This document shows positions 43,585 through 54,202 of a DNA stretch of 64,000 nt, one piece after another. The first letter of the stretch is position 1; the number at the start of each line of letters is the position of its first letter. Source of the DNA: Neurospora crassa OR74A (Eukaryota > Ascomycota > Sordariomycetes > Sordariales > Sordariaceae); the NCBI RefSeq assembly GCF_000182925.2, contig NC_026505.1, positions 3,534,001 through 3,598,000 of the forward strand. The letters are read 5' to 3'. The notes beneath the pieces were generated by a model. The model was not told the DNA's origin. It did no database searches and saw only the letters and a program-made list of their open reading frames with translations. A program made the position numbers and the translations under genes.

Positions 43585-45899
43585 AACACATCGAATCAAC
43601 ATCACCAACAACAGGCACGACAACAACCATACTCTCAACCTTCACAACCCCAGAGCTCCCCGCATGTACAGACACAACAGTTGCATCAGCCGATCTCTCG
43701 GTCGAACGGCCATAGGCCAGATGAGAGGCTCCTACAACCCCAAGCGACGCCTGCTGAAAGGGCTACGCCACGCGGGCCAGGTCGGCCCCCTTCTGTCGCG
43801 AAATCATCTGCTTCGGCGCAAAGAACCGGCCATGTCGAGACGCTGCCACTGTTGCTATGTGTGGCCGAAGACTGCTTCGCCAAAGCACACGCTGCAGCCT
43901 CCGGAATTGCGAGGTCAATGTCAGATAGTGAGGTCAAAGGATACCATAAGATGGTAGCGACGGGCCTGGGCTGTCTTGAAGTCGCCATGAACTCTAACAA
44001 GCTGTGGCCGCGTCTCGAAGCTAGACTTTGTCTTAGATACGCCAGTGTTCTCATAGAGGAAACCACCAATATTATGGAGGCCGAAACTGCTCTTACCCGG
44101 GGCATTTTGGTCTGCGAAAAGGTATGTCACTCGAGGACAGTGGGCAGCAGATTTCTGAAGATGGCTTAAGGCTGACTCTAAATAACAGCATCGTTTCATC
44201 GACCTCAAATACTGCTCTCAGTTTCTCTTGATGAAGACTCTTTTTCAACGCAATCCAAGAGCAGCGTTCAAGTCACTTGATACCCATATAATGGATGCTA
44301 CTATGTACAAACACGCACCATGGGTCTATGCATTTCGCTTTCTGAAAGCCGCGTTTCATATTCAGTCAGGAACTGCTGCTGATCACCATGCGCTGGAAAA
44401 CTTGCGCCGGATGGCGTCGATTGCGACAACAAGGGATGAGAAGGCTATGTTTGTCATGGTAATGCTCCTGGAAGGACTGTCTCATCTCAACACGATGAAG
44501 GATGACTGGATCAACCGTGTTCAAAATTGTATTGCCCAGGCACAGAAACTGCAATTTGATGATGCTGCTCACATTCCTCAGCTCGACGCACTTCTACTGT
44601 TGCTCGATCTTGCTTGCAGCCTTCGGCAAAAGTCTCACAGAGATGCTGCTCAAAAGCTGAGCGTCCTTCAGAGCAAGCTAGAGGAACTGCGTAACCTTCC
44701 AAGCTGGTCCTCAGTTTCGCATGAGCTTCTTCTTCCCATCAGACGCGTTGTCAACGACGCTGCTCCGACACTCAGCCGCGATACAGAGGCCGTCCTCCGG
44801 CGTGGGGATGGCGCCTTCGATTACTTAGTGTTATCAGCTCTGGGAAAACAAGGGTCGTTCGCAATGGCGTAAGTGAATCGGTATTTGACAAGTAGGTACA
44901 CTTGAATACTGATCATTACGCAGGTACATCTTCAACGGCATAGTGGCACTTTACAAATCTACTACCTTGGGAAGAAGCTCGACAATCTGGACAGAAGCTG
45001 TGCGGCTGTTGGAAGGTACGCATTAGTGAGCGCCGGTTTCATATTCAATTCCGCTAACCTGTTACTCAGACAAGAACTCGGGCTCGGGACCGAAACCGCT
45101 TCCGGATGCTCTCGCGCATACCCAGTGGGCAAAGAGTGTAAGCAACTATGCTCAAGTCCTGATTGGACTGCAAGCCGCCACTCTCTCGGACTGGCGGAAG
45201 GTGAAGGCGTGTCTCGATGCGTTGGGTACGGCGCAACAGCCAGAAGGGTTCTTGGATGTGCTGACTCTTTACCTGACCGGAGTCTTTAAACAAGGAACCT
45301 GCAAACTTGGGGAAGCACTTGTGATCTGGAAAGACCCGAGATTCGCAATGGACCGGAGTGGACTACCGCAAAATAACACGAGCCACATCATTTCGGAACT
45401 ATGCATCCTAGCTGCGCTGAATCGGATCTGGATCATGCAAGCGCCAGCACAAAGAAATGATGGAGAAACCGCACATCTCCTGGATTTTCTACGGCCGCTC
45501 TGTGAGGATAATCCTGATCTGGATATCAGGATTACATACAACCTGGTGCTCGCCTCCATTACGCTGGATCCGCCGCTGCCGATCAACCAGGTCAAGCAGC
45601 ACATGAAGCTATCGCTCAACGGCGCGCAAAACACCAGCAACACACATTTCCTGTCGATCGCGTTGAACATTATGCGTAACAAGCTGTTCGAAAATGTCGT
45701 TGGAGAACAGGCGCTGAAAAGCGCAAGAGCAGGCACAGCACAGGCAAAGAAGAGCGGAAATCTTTTGTGGATGAGCGTGGCCGAGGGTATGCTCGCACAG
45801 TCTCTCGAACAACAAGGGCTCAAGGAAGAGGCAGAAAAGACACGCGAAGACGGAATTCGGCTGGCCAACGAGGCTCGTCTTCGAACACAGGTGGAATAA
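42988..45899 (+). CDS. MAU2: Cohesin loading complex subunit Mau2/Scc4
   Basis: Mau2/Scc4 pairs with Scc2/Nipbl to load cohesin onto chromosomes. Model: 42988-44121, 44189-44868, 44924-45015 and 45070-45899, giving 911 residues. The open frame begins at a TTG (42976), but the first ATG is at 42988. Residues 1-290 are a low-complexity Gln/Pro/Ser region with an uninterrupted CAG run of about 13-14 codons from 43543, and a GRPP (AT-hook-like) motif near 267. From about residue 295 the sequence is an alpha-helical TPR-like repeat protein: LPLLLCVAEDCFAKAHAA, YHKMVATGLGCLEVAM, KYCSQFLLMKTLFQ, APWVYAFRFLKAAFHIQSG, then repeats to the C-terminus ending LRTQVE. Metazoan and yeast homologues are mainly the TPR part, so the Q-rich head is an extension. 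All introns keep frame with GT-AG signals. Confidence 0.88.
43543..43581 (+). repeat. CAG trinucleotide run in MAU2
   Basis: About 13 consecutive CAG codons encode a pure glutamine run within a broader Q/P-rich region of MAU2. Such runs change length easily. Confidence 0.85.
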
Positions 45900-46668
45900 G
45901 AGCTTGGAGGTATCTTGGTGGTGAGGGGGTAGCGTTGGCTTTACATTGTATTCGGTAGCGTTATGTGTTCTAGCGATGTGGGGCGCACCGGTTGGAGTTT
46001 CTTGTCGACGGGGTATGGTGCATGTAAGCGATCTGTCAATTCTTAGATCGGAGTGACTGGAGCATGATCCGACGAGAAACAATTAGAGGGGTATTATCTA
46101 ATGGGCATGGAGGAGTATGCATTTGCAAAACGATACCCAGGCATATCTCTGTAGTTGATCAAGGCATGGAGAATCTTCGTATACAGTACATGCAAAAACC
46201 CCGGAGCTGGAATTCGTGACGGCTAAATGTCAGGACGTGACGACCTGGAATCGAACATTTTGTGGGGCACTGTGATGCCCGGCCCCATAAAAAATGACAG
46301 CAAGCTCCACCGAATGGAGCGGCGCTAGTGGATGATAAACCCCAGCAAAAAAATAAATCCAGGTATAGACGAGACCGATAACGATAGTAAACATAGTTCC
46401 GTAGTGTGAAGATTGTCGTTGTTTTGCCTCCCCCAAGTTGACCGGCCCCTCCGAGAAACCGGCAACCAAGCCATTCTTTTTTCGTTTTCTTGTCTCTCCG
46501 CTCTCCCCCTCCTTTATCCTTGGACGTGGAGGACTTTGTGCTGGCAGCGTTGAAAGAGATTACTTTACGGCAATTCGAGACTCGCTCGCTTCGTAGAGTA
46601 ACCATCCGAAGCACGACCCAGTCCGGATTCTCGATTTCAGTCGCAAACGCCGACCCGAAGTCGCAGAG
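45900..46668. other. Intergenic region between MAU2 and PET127
   Basis: 769 bp between two plus-strand genes: MAU2 3' UTR and PET127 promoter and leader. A frame overlapping the PET127 start opens with TTG and was not taken as a uORF. Confidence 0.4.
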
Positions 46669-49600
46669 ATGTTGCAACTGACCAGCAAGACGCGCCGCAC
46701 GATCAAGCCGCACATTCTCCGCACGTCATGTCTCACCCTAATTTCGAATGCTCACCCGAGGCCCGCCCCTCTCTACAATCCTGCTAGGCTCTACTCGACT
46801 GAGCAGCCAGACAAGCCGAGCTCACCAGCTAACGCTCTCGAACTCAAAGACAACGACTTCAAGCCTGCACCGGGCAAGCAGCGCCTACACCCACGGGCCC
46901 TTAGGGGTAAAACCACTAAAAGGCGAGGCGGGGCGCCCAATACACAGCCGTTGACCAACTTCTTGAAGGACCTCGAGACAGGAAGCCTGAACGCTGGGCA
47001 GCAAGAACAAGCAACGACAACAACACCAGAAGCGCGTGAACCCACAACGACAGACGGCGCTCAAGATGGCACACCAGAAGCGGCAGAGGGAGATTCCAAG
47101 AAAAAGGGAAAGCAGGCGAAGAAGTCAAAGCTGAAGCCAAGCAGTTCCCCTGCTGCTGTTGCCAGTGATCCTAAACTGATGCAACGAGCTACGGCGGTAC
47201 TACGGAAGGTGCTTGAAAAGGAGCTGCGTGCCGAGCAGGAGAGCGTAGGATCGGAGGCGGACAAAGACAAGTCTAAACCTGGCAAGAAGAAGAAGCAAAA
47301 GTCAACAGAGACAAAACCCACGGAACCGAAGAGTTTGATAAGAAGATTGCAGACCAACGGTAAACTGAAGCCCTCGGGTGTTTTGGAGAAAACAACGGCG
47401 GCAGCAGCTATAACTCCAGCACCGGATACGTCGGCGGCGACCACAAAGAAACAGACAAAAGAGACTTCGGCCGAACCAAAGCCTCGCTCACCTGAAGATT
47501 TACAATGGCCACCTCCGGGCAGGAAGCTCCACGTGCGACGGGTTGATCCCGATTTGATCAAAATGATACCGGTCCATAAAGAGCAACCTCCTGTGCCAGG
47601 TTTGTCTTATGGCTTGGACAGAGCCCTTTTCAACCCTGGAGTCTACCACATGCAGGATCCTAGGTCTCGGGTATGGAATTTCGACCCCTATCTTGCGCGT
47701 ATCATGCCGATTCAGGAGTTCGATTTCAACGCACTCAAGCAATATATCACATCTTCGAAGGATACCACCCTTATCGACATCGCACGAGAAGCGAAGAAGA
47801 AGTACACGGGTTCTACGTCGAGTATGACCTCGACACTGGCGCATTTCCATTATCTTTTGTCCTCCTGGCGACCCATCACCACCGGCATGATGTCTCAGTC
47901 ATTTAGGGCCGATTCGACAAACTTTACCAGGATTATGCGCGCCCCTTCTGCTGCCTTCCTTCACTGGAAGGATGGTGTATATGCGATCGATGCGGACAAG
48001 GAATTCGACACAGCAAACGTCCTGAGCATGCTTGGAAAGTCAATGGAAAAGCTTCTCACGTTACCCAAGGAAGATTTCGAGAAGTATCGCAAAACCAAGT
48101 CTCACCAGCTCACCGAGGAGGAACGTGACAGCCCCGAGTCATACCATTACACCAAGTTAGGAGACTTCATGATGCGGTCACAGCTCGATGCTTACGATCC
48201 CAGAATTCCGGGCACCGGCATGTTCGATCTCAAGACAAGAGCCGTTATTTCTATCCGCATGGACGCCAAGGGGTTTCAAAAGGGCTTGGGATACGAGCTC
48301 CGCCACCGGAACGGTAACTGGGAATCGTTTGAGCGCGAATACTTCGACATGATCCGTTCTGCTTTCCTCAAGTACTCCCTCCAGGTCCGCATGGGCCGTA
48401 TGGACGGTATCTTCGTTGCCTTCCACAACACCCAGCGGATTTTCGGCTTTCAATACATTCCGCTTACCGAAATGGACTATGCCTTGCACGGCACCCGTGA
48501 CACCAGCCTCGGTGGCAAGGAGTTCAAGCTCAGTCTCCATCTACTCAACAAGATTCTAAACAGGGCTACCGCAAAGTGGCCAGAGCAGTCGTTGCGCCTT
48601 CACATTGAGACAAGGCCAACTGACCCACCGCTCATGTACATCTTTGCCAAGCCGGTCACGCCAGATGAGATTGAGAAGATCCAGGGGGCCAACAAGAAGA
48701 TCATTGAGAAGTTTGAGCGCGATATGATGGGCCTGGAGCCGAAGGAAGAGAAGGGAGAGGGTGTTGCCATTGAAAAGACAAATGAGGAGGCCGTGGAGGA
48801 AGCGACCGAGGAATCTGTCGGTGAACCTGAAGCGCGTGAGGAGGTCACCACAGCGGACGTTTGGGAGGACATGGTAGTCAAGGTCGAGGAGGCCCTCGAA
48901 AACGAGGAGCACGGCGTCACCTCAGTCCGCGAAGCTATTGAGCAGGCCCTTCGCTCGAGTGGCTTGCTCGAAGCCAGCGCCCCTGAGGAGGCGCGCCGTT
49001 ATCTAGATGAGCTGCTTGAGGCTCTCATGAGCGCTGAGTCGGGCAAGGCTGACGAGTCCGCGGCTGATAACGCAGTCGAGGAGTCTGCGTCTGCCGTCTC
49101 TACTGAGGAGGCTACAGAAGTCAAAATCGAGAATGGTCAGGCGGCTGAGGCTGAGGAGGAACCCACGTTGAAGGATTTGGTCCTTCGCCTCGCCAGCCAA
49201 GTCAAAGCAGACCGCAGTGAAGTCGTCAAGGGCAAAGCCGAAGACGATGTGTCTGCGGCGGCTGCGGATGACTCCAAGCTCCGTAAATTCGAGACCATTT
49301 TGTCAGAGCTCATCTCCAAGTCGCGGGACACCACTGAAACCGGCGAGATTACAGAAGGTGGTGAGCAGACCACCGCCTCCACAGACGCCTCCGCCACATC
49401 CAAGACGCAAAACCCCGAAGACGAAATCGCCTCCCTCGATGAGACCGTGCACACCAAGACCAATGACAACTCCATTCTCCCCGAGACCAAGCCCGAACTC
49501 CTCGGCATGATCCTGACGATTCGCAACAAGGTCAACGGCGAGTACGTCGAGCGCCCCGAGCACCTGCGCCGCACCGACAAGTGGGAGGTCGAGTACTCGC

Positions 49601-50124
49601 TCGAGGACATGCCGGCCCTGCGGGCCGAGAATATCTACAAGATGGTTATCCAGCGGCGGTGCAAGACGCTCGACGACCAGGAGGACCGCGACAAGGCCTG
49701 GTATGAGATGTTCCAGGGCGCGCTGCACAAGTATACGCGCAAGGGCCGCATGCATCGCAAGAAGGAGATTGAGCTTGGGAAGGCCAGGCCAGTGCACGTG
49801 TATGGTATGGACAAGCCGCTTGATTGGGAATCGGTCTTTGGCGAGGGTAAGGAGGAAGGTATGTCGTACCGGTGGTATGGGCAGGAAGCGGAGAATGTTG
49901 AGACTGGCACCATCGAGCTGAGCCCGGAGGAGGTGGAGGAAGATGATGGGAGTTTGCCGGTGGAGGAGGTAGAGGGGGCTGAAGAGGGCGATGCGGAGGT
50001 GGATGTTGCAGCTTTTTCGGAAGAAAAGTTTGATGACCAACCTGAGGCTGTGGAACAACAACAACAACAACAACAACAGTTTGAGGAGAAGTCCGAGGAA
50101 AAGTCCCAGGAGAAGTCTGATTGA
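46669..50124 (+). CDS. PET127: Mitochondrial RNA-processing protein Pet127
   Basis: In yeast, Pet127 is an inner-membrane-associated protein needed for 5'-end processing and stability of mitochondrial mRNAs. This is one uninterrupted frame of 1151 residues starting with a basic presequence (SKTRRTIKPHILRTSC). Residues about 40-280 are low complexity, Lys/Thr/Ala-rich. The conserved Pet127 region spans about 285-690: LHVRRVDPDLIKMIPVH, YGLDRALFNPGVYHMQDP, IMPIQEFDFNAL, HFHYLLSSWRPITTG, and GTGMFDLKTRAVISIRMD (a D-x-K pattern seen in PD-(D/E)XK-like folds). FQYIPLTEMDYALHG follows. A roughly 250-residue acidic Glu/Ala insert follows (about 690-935), then a second conserved block (LLGMILTIRNKVNGEYVER to RARPVHVYGMD-type sequence). 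The end is acidic with a glutamine run. No intron is needed. Confidence 0.9.
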   Translation: MLQLTSKTRRTIKPHILRTSCLTLISNAHPRPAPLYNPARLYSTEQPDKPSSPANALELKDNDFKPAPGKQRLHPRALRGKTTKRRGGAPNTQPLTNFLKDLETGSLNAGQQEQATTTTPEAREPTTTDGAQDGTPEAAEGDSKKKGKQAKKSKLKPSSSPAAVASDPKLMQRATAVLRKVLEKELRAEQESVGSEADKDKSKPGKKKKQKSTETKPTEPKSLIRRLQTNGKLKPSGVLEKTTAAAAITPAPDTSAATTKKQTKETSAEPKPRSPEDLQWPPPGRKLHVRRVDPDLIKMIPVHKEQPPVPGLSYGLDRALFNPGVYHMQDPRSRVWNFDPYLARIMPIQEFDFNALKQYITSSKDTTLIDIAREAKKKYTGSTSSMTSTLAHFHYLLSSWRPITTGMMSQSFRADSTNFTRIMRAPSAAFLHWKDGVYAIDADKEFDTANVLSMLGKSMEKLLTLPKEDFEKYRKTKSHQLTEEERDSPESYHYTKLGDFMMRSQLDAYDPRIPGTGMFDLKTRAVISIRMDAKGFQKGLGYELRHRNGNWESFEREYFDMIRSAFLKYSLQVRMGRMDGIFVAFHNTQRIFGFQYIPLTEMDYALHGTRDTSLGGKEFKLSLHLLNKILNRATAKWPEQSLRLHIETRPTDPPLMYIFAKPVTPDEIEKIQGANKKIIEKFERDMMGLEPKEEKGEGVAIEKTNEEAVEEATEESVGEPEAREEVTTADVWEDMVVKVEEALENEEHGVTSVREAIEQALRSSGLLEASAPEEARRYLDELLEALMSAESGKADESAADNAVEESASAVSTEEATEVKIENGQAAEAEEEPTLKDLVLRLASQVKADRSEVVKGKAEDDVSAAAADDSKLRKFETILSELISKSRDTTETGEITEGGEQTTASTDASATSKTQNPEDEIASLDETVHTKTNDNSILPETKPELLGMILTIRNKVNGEYVERPEHLRRTDKWEVEYSLEDMPALRAENIYKMVIQRRCKTLDDQEDRDKAWYEMFQGALHKYTRKGRMHRKKEIELGKARPVHVYGMDKPLDWESVFGEGKEEGMSYRWYGQEAENVETGTIELSPEEVEEDDGSLPVEEVEGAEEGDAEVDVAAFSEEKFDDQPEAVEQQQQQQQQFEEKSEEKSQEKSD

Positions 50125-51060
50125 GTTGTAAGGAAGAAGAAGAAGGAGCATGAGGTCCCCATGTTTAAAAAAAAAAAAAAAAACCAAGCACGTGAGAAGG
50201 AGATGTAATGAGAACCTTGTAAATGCTCTCATCCCCCATCACATATTACTCTGTATTACCCCCACTAGGAGAAGCAAAAAGCATATTGAATTGAAGCATC
50301 GCGTTGATAGATTTCCCTCAAACCGTTTGTTAGACCGAGTTACCATACTGTCTTTGTTTGTTCTCTCTTTGGCTGTGCCGGTATTTCAATACTTAATTTG
50401 TCTCTGTCTGTCTTTTCTGGCGAGGCAACACGACCTGCGATCTTTGCCACAAGTGGTAGTCTGTTTATTTTCCACCTAGGTCTGCTGGGTTGATCGAACC
50501 TTACCACTGAAAAAAAACTCTAGAAGTTGAACAAAAAAAAAAAAAAAAAAAAAAAAAAAACTTAAACTTGAAAGGGGGTCGCACAAGAACTCTTAGTACG
50601 GTCTTTTGAAGTCTGTCACCGTCAGATGGAGGAATGTCTGGCTAAAGTTATCTCGCCGAAGACCAACTCTTCTGTCAGATGATTACTACTATCATTATAG
50701 TTTTGATTTCGTTTCCAGATGCCGTTCTTTTGACATAACTTTGGCAATCCAGGCAAGGGTTTGAGCATCATCTGTCCCCTCAAAGTAACCACCATTTCCC
50801 GATCAATTTGCTGAACCAAAGAACGAATTTGTATTCTCATCCCTTCAACGCCAATGCTATGCAAATATTCCAGAGGTGAATTCAAAACCACTACTCCCTT
50901 CTGTACGTTGGCAGGAACGTAGCCTCGTGTTTCAAAATTGTCTGTAGAAAAAGCACAGGTAACAATAAAGCAGAAAATGGGAATGCATCGGTATTCTTGC
51001 CGCCCTCCATCAAAAATGATTCAAAGAGTCATTAATGTGAGCTTTAGAGAGATAATTTGC
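50125..51060. other. Convergent intergenic region with long A tracts
   Basis: 936 bp between the stops of PET127 (+) and the rhomboid gene (-). It carries A17 at 50167-50183 and A28 at 50533-50560, and is AT-rich. Frames at 50622-50891 (-) and 50938-51195 (+) have no motif and the latter overlaps the rhomboid end. Confidence 0.5.
50533..50560. repeat. A28 homopolymer
   Basis: An unbroken run of 28 adenines in the PET127/rhomboid convergent spacer. It could be a slippage product or, less likely, a trace of reverse-transcribed RNA. No gene copy precedes it. Confidence 0.9.
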
Positions 51061-52840
51061 TTATGCAAAATATGCTTGCAACCTCGGAAGCTGTTCCAAA
51101 TCAGCAGCAAAAATAAGGTCGCGCTTATTCGGGGTGACATCTTGCGTCGTAATCTGCAAGTTTCCATCTTCGCACCAGTTTTTGACGGGCTATGAAAGAA
51201 GGAGTGAAAGTCAGTTTTCATCTTCGTTCTACAGGAGCGGAGAAAAGAACCTACCAAACAACTCAAATACTTGCACCAGCTGCACTCCTTATGATCCACA
51301 TAGAAGTTATTGAGTAGCAAGATGAAGATGACGACAGTAAGAGTCAAGAAAGCCGCCCTGACAAGCCACCAAGCCCACCACAGCGGTTTCCGACCCTTAA
51401 AGAACCCGACAGGATTGCTGAAGAAGGAAGGCGGTGCCCCTTGCCTCAAGAAGCCGTTAGTGTCGACAACCTGCGAGTAAGGTGGTTCGTCGCCGATCCG
51501 TCGACGGAGTGCGTTTGGCGATTGCAAAACACAAATTCCCAACGCAAGACCGGCCAAGAAGCCGCCTATGTGGGCAAAGTTGTCCAAGCCCGGAAGTAGA
51601 CCGAGAACGAAGGAGATGACGATGTCGAGACCAATAAATAAAAGGTCCTTCCAGGGGCTCTTACGGTCCCGCCACGAATAAAGCAAATCCAGCAGCAAGA
51701 GAGCAATGATACCAAACAGGGCCCCCGATGCACCCGTCGTCTGCATGCCGTTGGCGGCAAAGTTTCCGCCCATCACGAACCCAAAGATTCCAGCGCTGAC
51801 GTAGACAATAAAGAAGCGGATCGAACCGATGGACCGCTCCATCTCCTTTCCGATCGTCATCTGGAGAAGCATATTGAAGCCGATGTGGATGACTCCGGCG
51901 TGGAGGAACATCGGGGTGATAAAGCGCCACCACTGGTTAGGTTCGGGAACGCTTTCCATGGTCGCGGTCGCATTGTACCAGGGCTCGGGGACGCCGCCGA
52001 AGCCACACAGATCGGAAAGAGTACACTTCATAGTCGGAGCATTGACGTCGTATGTCGTCGTATTAGGACAGGGCCAGCTGATGAGCTGTGTTGCGTTTTG
52101 GACGCCCGGAATGGCGTGCATGCACGGATCCCAGCGGGCGCCCATATTGATGAGCATGTAGCTGGAAGGCCCGATGAAGGGGTTAAACTGGGGCTTAATC
52201 ATGATAGGTGATCCCGTAGCCATGCCTAGATGCGCGATGATTTTATGAGTTAGTGATGCCAGTAAAAGGGTTTCTTGGTTGGTTGGGCCATACCGTTCTT
52301 GACGAGTTCAGCAATAAACACGGCTATCTGGACGGTGGTAAAAAAGTAAACAACAAAGGGTATCCTCTTCGCATTCGAGCCGAGCATTCCCAGTTGCCCT
52401 ACACTAACACGGCCGCTACGTGACTTCTTTTGCTGTGGTTGGGCCGCATCGTAGACGTGATCTTGCATCTCGGGGTCATTGTTCTTGTTTCTGCCGCCGC
52501 TGCGGTCCTCCAAAGGGATGTCATCTGTGGTATGATTGTAAGCCATATCTTCCTCGGAGGAAACGCGGGTTGGGCCGTGGGAGGCCGTGTCTTGGTAGTG
52601 CTGACTATTCAGATGTTGTCGGCTTGAAGAAGCACCAGACTGATGTGAGGATGCGGGATAGACATGGTCATCAAAGACGGTATCGAAGGGCGATTGGAAG
52701 TTTGCGCTGTAGGAGGTTGGCATCGGTTGTTGCCCCTGGCCATAATTTTGATTATAATGACTGGCACCGCCGCCCTGGTGGCTCGTTGCCTGGCCAGGTA
52801 TGGGTAGCGGCTTTTGGCTGTAGTATTCATGGTCGTTCAT
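51061..52840 (-). CDS. Rhomboid-family intramembrane serine protease
   Basis: Rhomboids cut transmembrane substrates within the bilayer. Model: complement of 51061-51189, 51255-52225 and 52294-52840, giving 548 residues. The first 150 residues are a hydrophilic Gln/Ser/His-rich cytosolic head. The first membrane helix (IPFVVYFFTTVQIAVFIAELV) is split from the rest by intron 1. Catalytic parts are complete: HAGVIHIGFNML, GASGALFG with Ser349, and NFAHIGGFLAG with His401. A cysteine-rich luminal loop (NTTTYDVNAPTMKC, SDLCGFG) lies between the first helix and the core. A C-terminal helix (AAFLTLTVVIFILLLNNFYV) follows, then CSWCKYLSCLPVKNWC. The last intron (GTAGGT donor, TTTCATAG acceptor) restores the conserved WCKYLSCLP-NWC end; reading through it gives an unrelated tail. 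The arrangement resembles eukaryotic secretory-pathway rhomboids. Confidence 0.93.
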
Positions 52841-54202
52841 ATTTGTCTCGCGGTGGCGTCGTCGCCCTTGTCTGTTGAGAGTGTCGCCGTCGGTTCAGCG
52901 TGCTCAAAGGTGTATGTGGGACGTCGCGGGGCAGATGTTCCGATGTTCGTCTGCTACAAGTTGTCTAACCCGTAGACGGGGAGTTTGATCGCATTCCCGG
53001 TAACAGTGAAGGTGGATGCGTCGCGAACCGGTTTCGAAAACGCAAACGGCGGCAGCCTCCGGGTGGCGCAAGCGTGGAGGCAGGAATAACGAAGCGAGGT
53101 TTTTCGGTGATGAAGGAGCGACTGACGATCTAGAGGTAGAGAGGCAGCAGAAATCGAGGACGTGCTAGTCAGCCCGAGGTTGAAATTAGTAAATCGGACG
53201 AGGTGAGGCAGGTGGACCTGAGGTGGGCGTGTTTTGGCAGTGACCGGGTTCGGGATCTCTCTTTAGCGTCGTTTCCAGGCACTTGTTCGCTAGTTGGTCC
53301 TTCTGGTCCACTGCGTTGGGACTGCGGTTGGGTCGGGGACTCGGGATCCAGCCGGTTCAGCCCGGGCGTGTTCGTACGGTTCCAGCTGATGGACCCAACA
53401 ACAAACCTTCCGGGCTCAAAGATGAGGGCGGCGTTGGAGGTTGTTACTGTGTTCAGATGGTGGAATGCAAGATGCCGGCAGTGCGTTTGTTTCGGGACGG
53501 CGATTAAATCAATTCCAAGCCGCAATGCAGAATGCCGTTTGGCACGCAAGGTTAGAGGTAAATGTTACCGATCAGAGAATTGAATGCCGTCGAGCGAAGA
53601 CTGAAGAGTTGAATAACAGTTTCAGGTAAACAAGACAAGGAAAACTTGAAACATAAAGATAAGGAGAGTTGAAGTCTTAAGTGACGGTCAAGAGAACAAA
53701 TGCGGTTGACAAAAGAATAACCTCCAAGAGAGATGACGAATGTGACAGGCTCCAGACCATGAGCAAGTGTCGTGTATGGTAGTAGTTGCAGAGCTGAGCC
53801 CGGTCACCCGTGAGCTCATCAAGACATCGATGGCAGTGCATGCGCGTGGAACGGGGCGGCGCATGCAGATCAACTCGCTTCAAAGCCACAGGGGCACTCA
53901 AGACGGGACGGAACGGGTCCGGACCGAATTGGATTTTGCGGGGCAGTTAAATGGGTAAAATGCATGGTTCCAATAGAAAAAAAACGCTGCGCGGAAGCTC
54001 ATGTAACAGTGTTTCAGTCAAGTCCCGCTAGGTATCGATAACTTCATATTCTCCACTCCGCTGTTTACCTCCAAGTACCGACCTGGGTCTCGTCAAGAGT
54101 TCATGGATTCAGAACAACCTGCCCTCAAGAAGCTACCTCACTGTACCTCCTGCTGACTCGATTGTCTATCACTGTCGCCGAAACGGCTGGGTTTAACCTA
54201 CC
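52841..54202. promoter_or_regulatory. Divergent promoter between the rhomboid gene and the 54-kb gene
   Basis: 1.36 kb with overlapping short frames on both strands and no motifs. It should contain both promoters and leaders. No RNA gene was recognised. Confidence 0.35.

Noticed and set aside
43292-43675. Poly-alanine and poly-leucine frames opposite MAU2
   Set aside because: They are antisense readings of the CAG run.
46240-46270. gttcgattcc box-B match on the minus strand
   Set aside because: The flanking bases cannot form a T stem and there is no acceptor stem.
46490-46681. Apparent uORF overlapping the PET127 start
   Set aside because: It opens with TTG, and no ATG lies in a favourable context.
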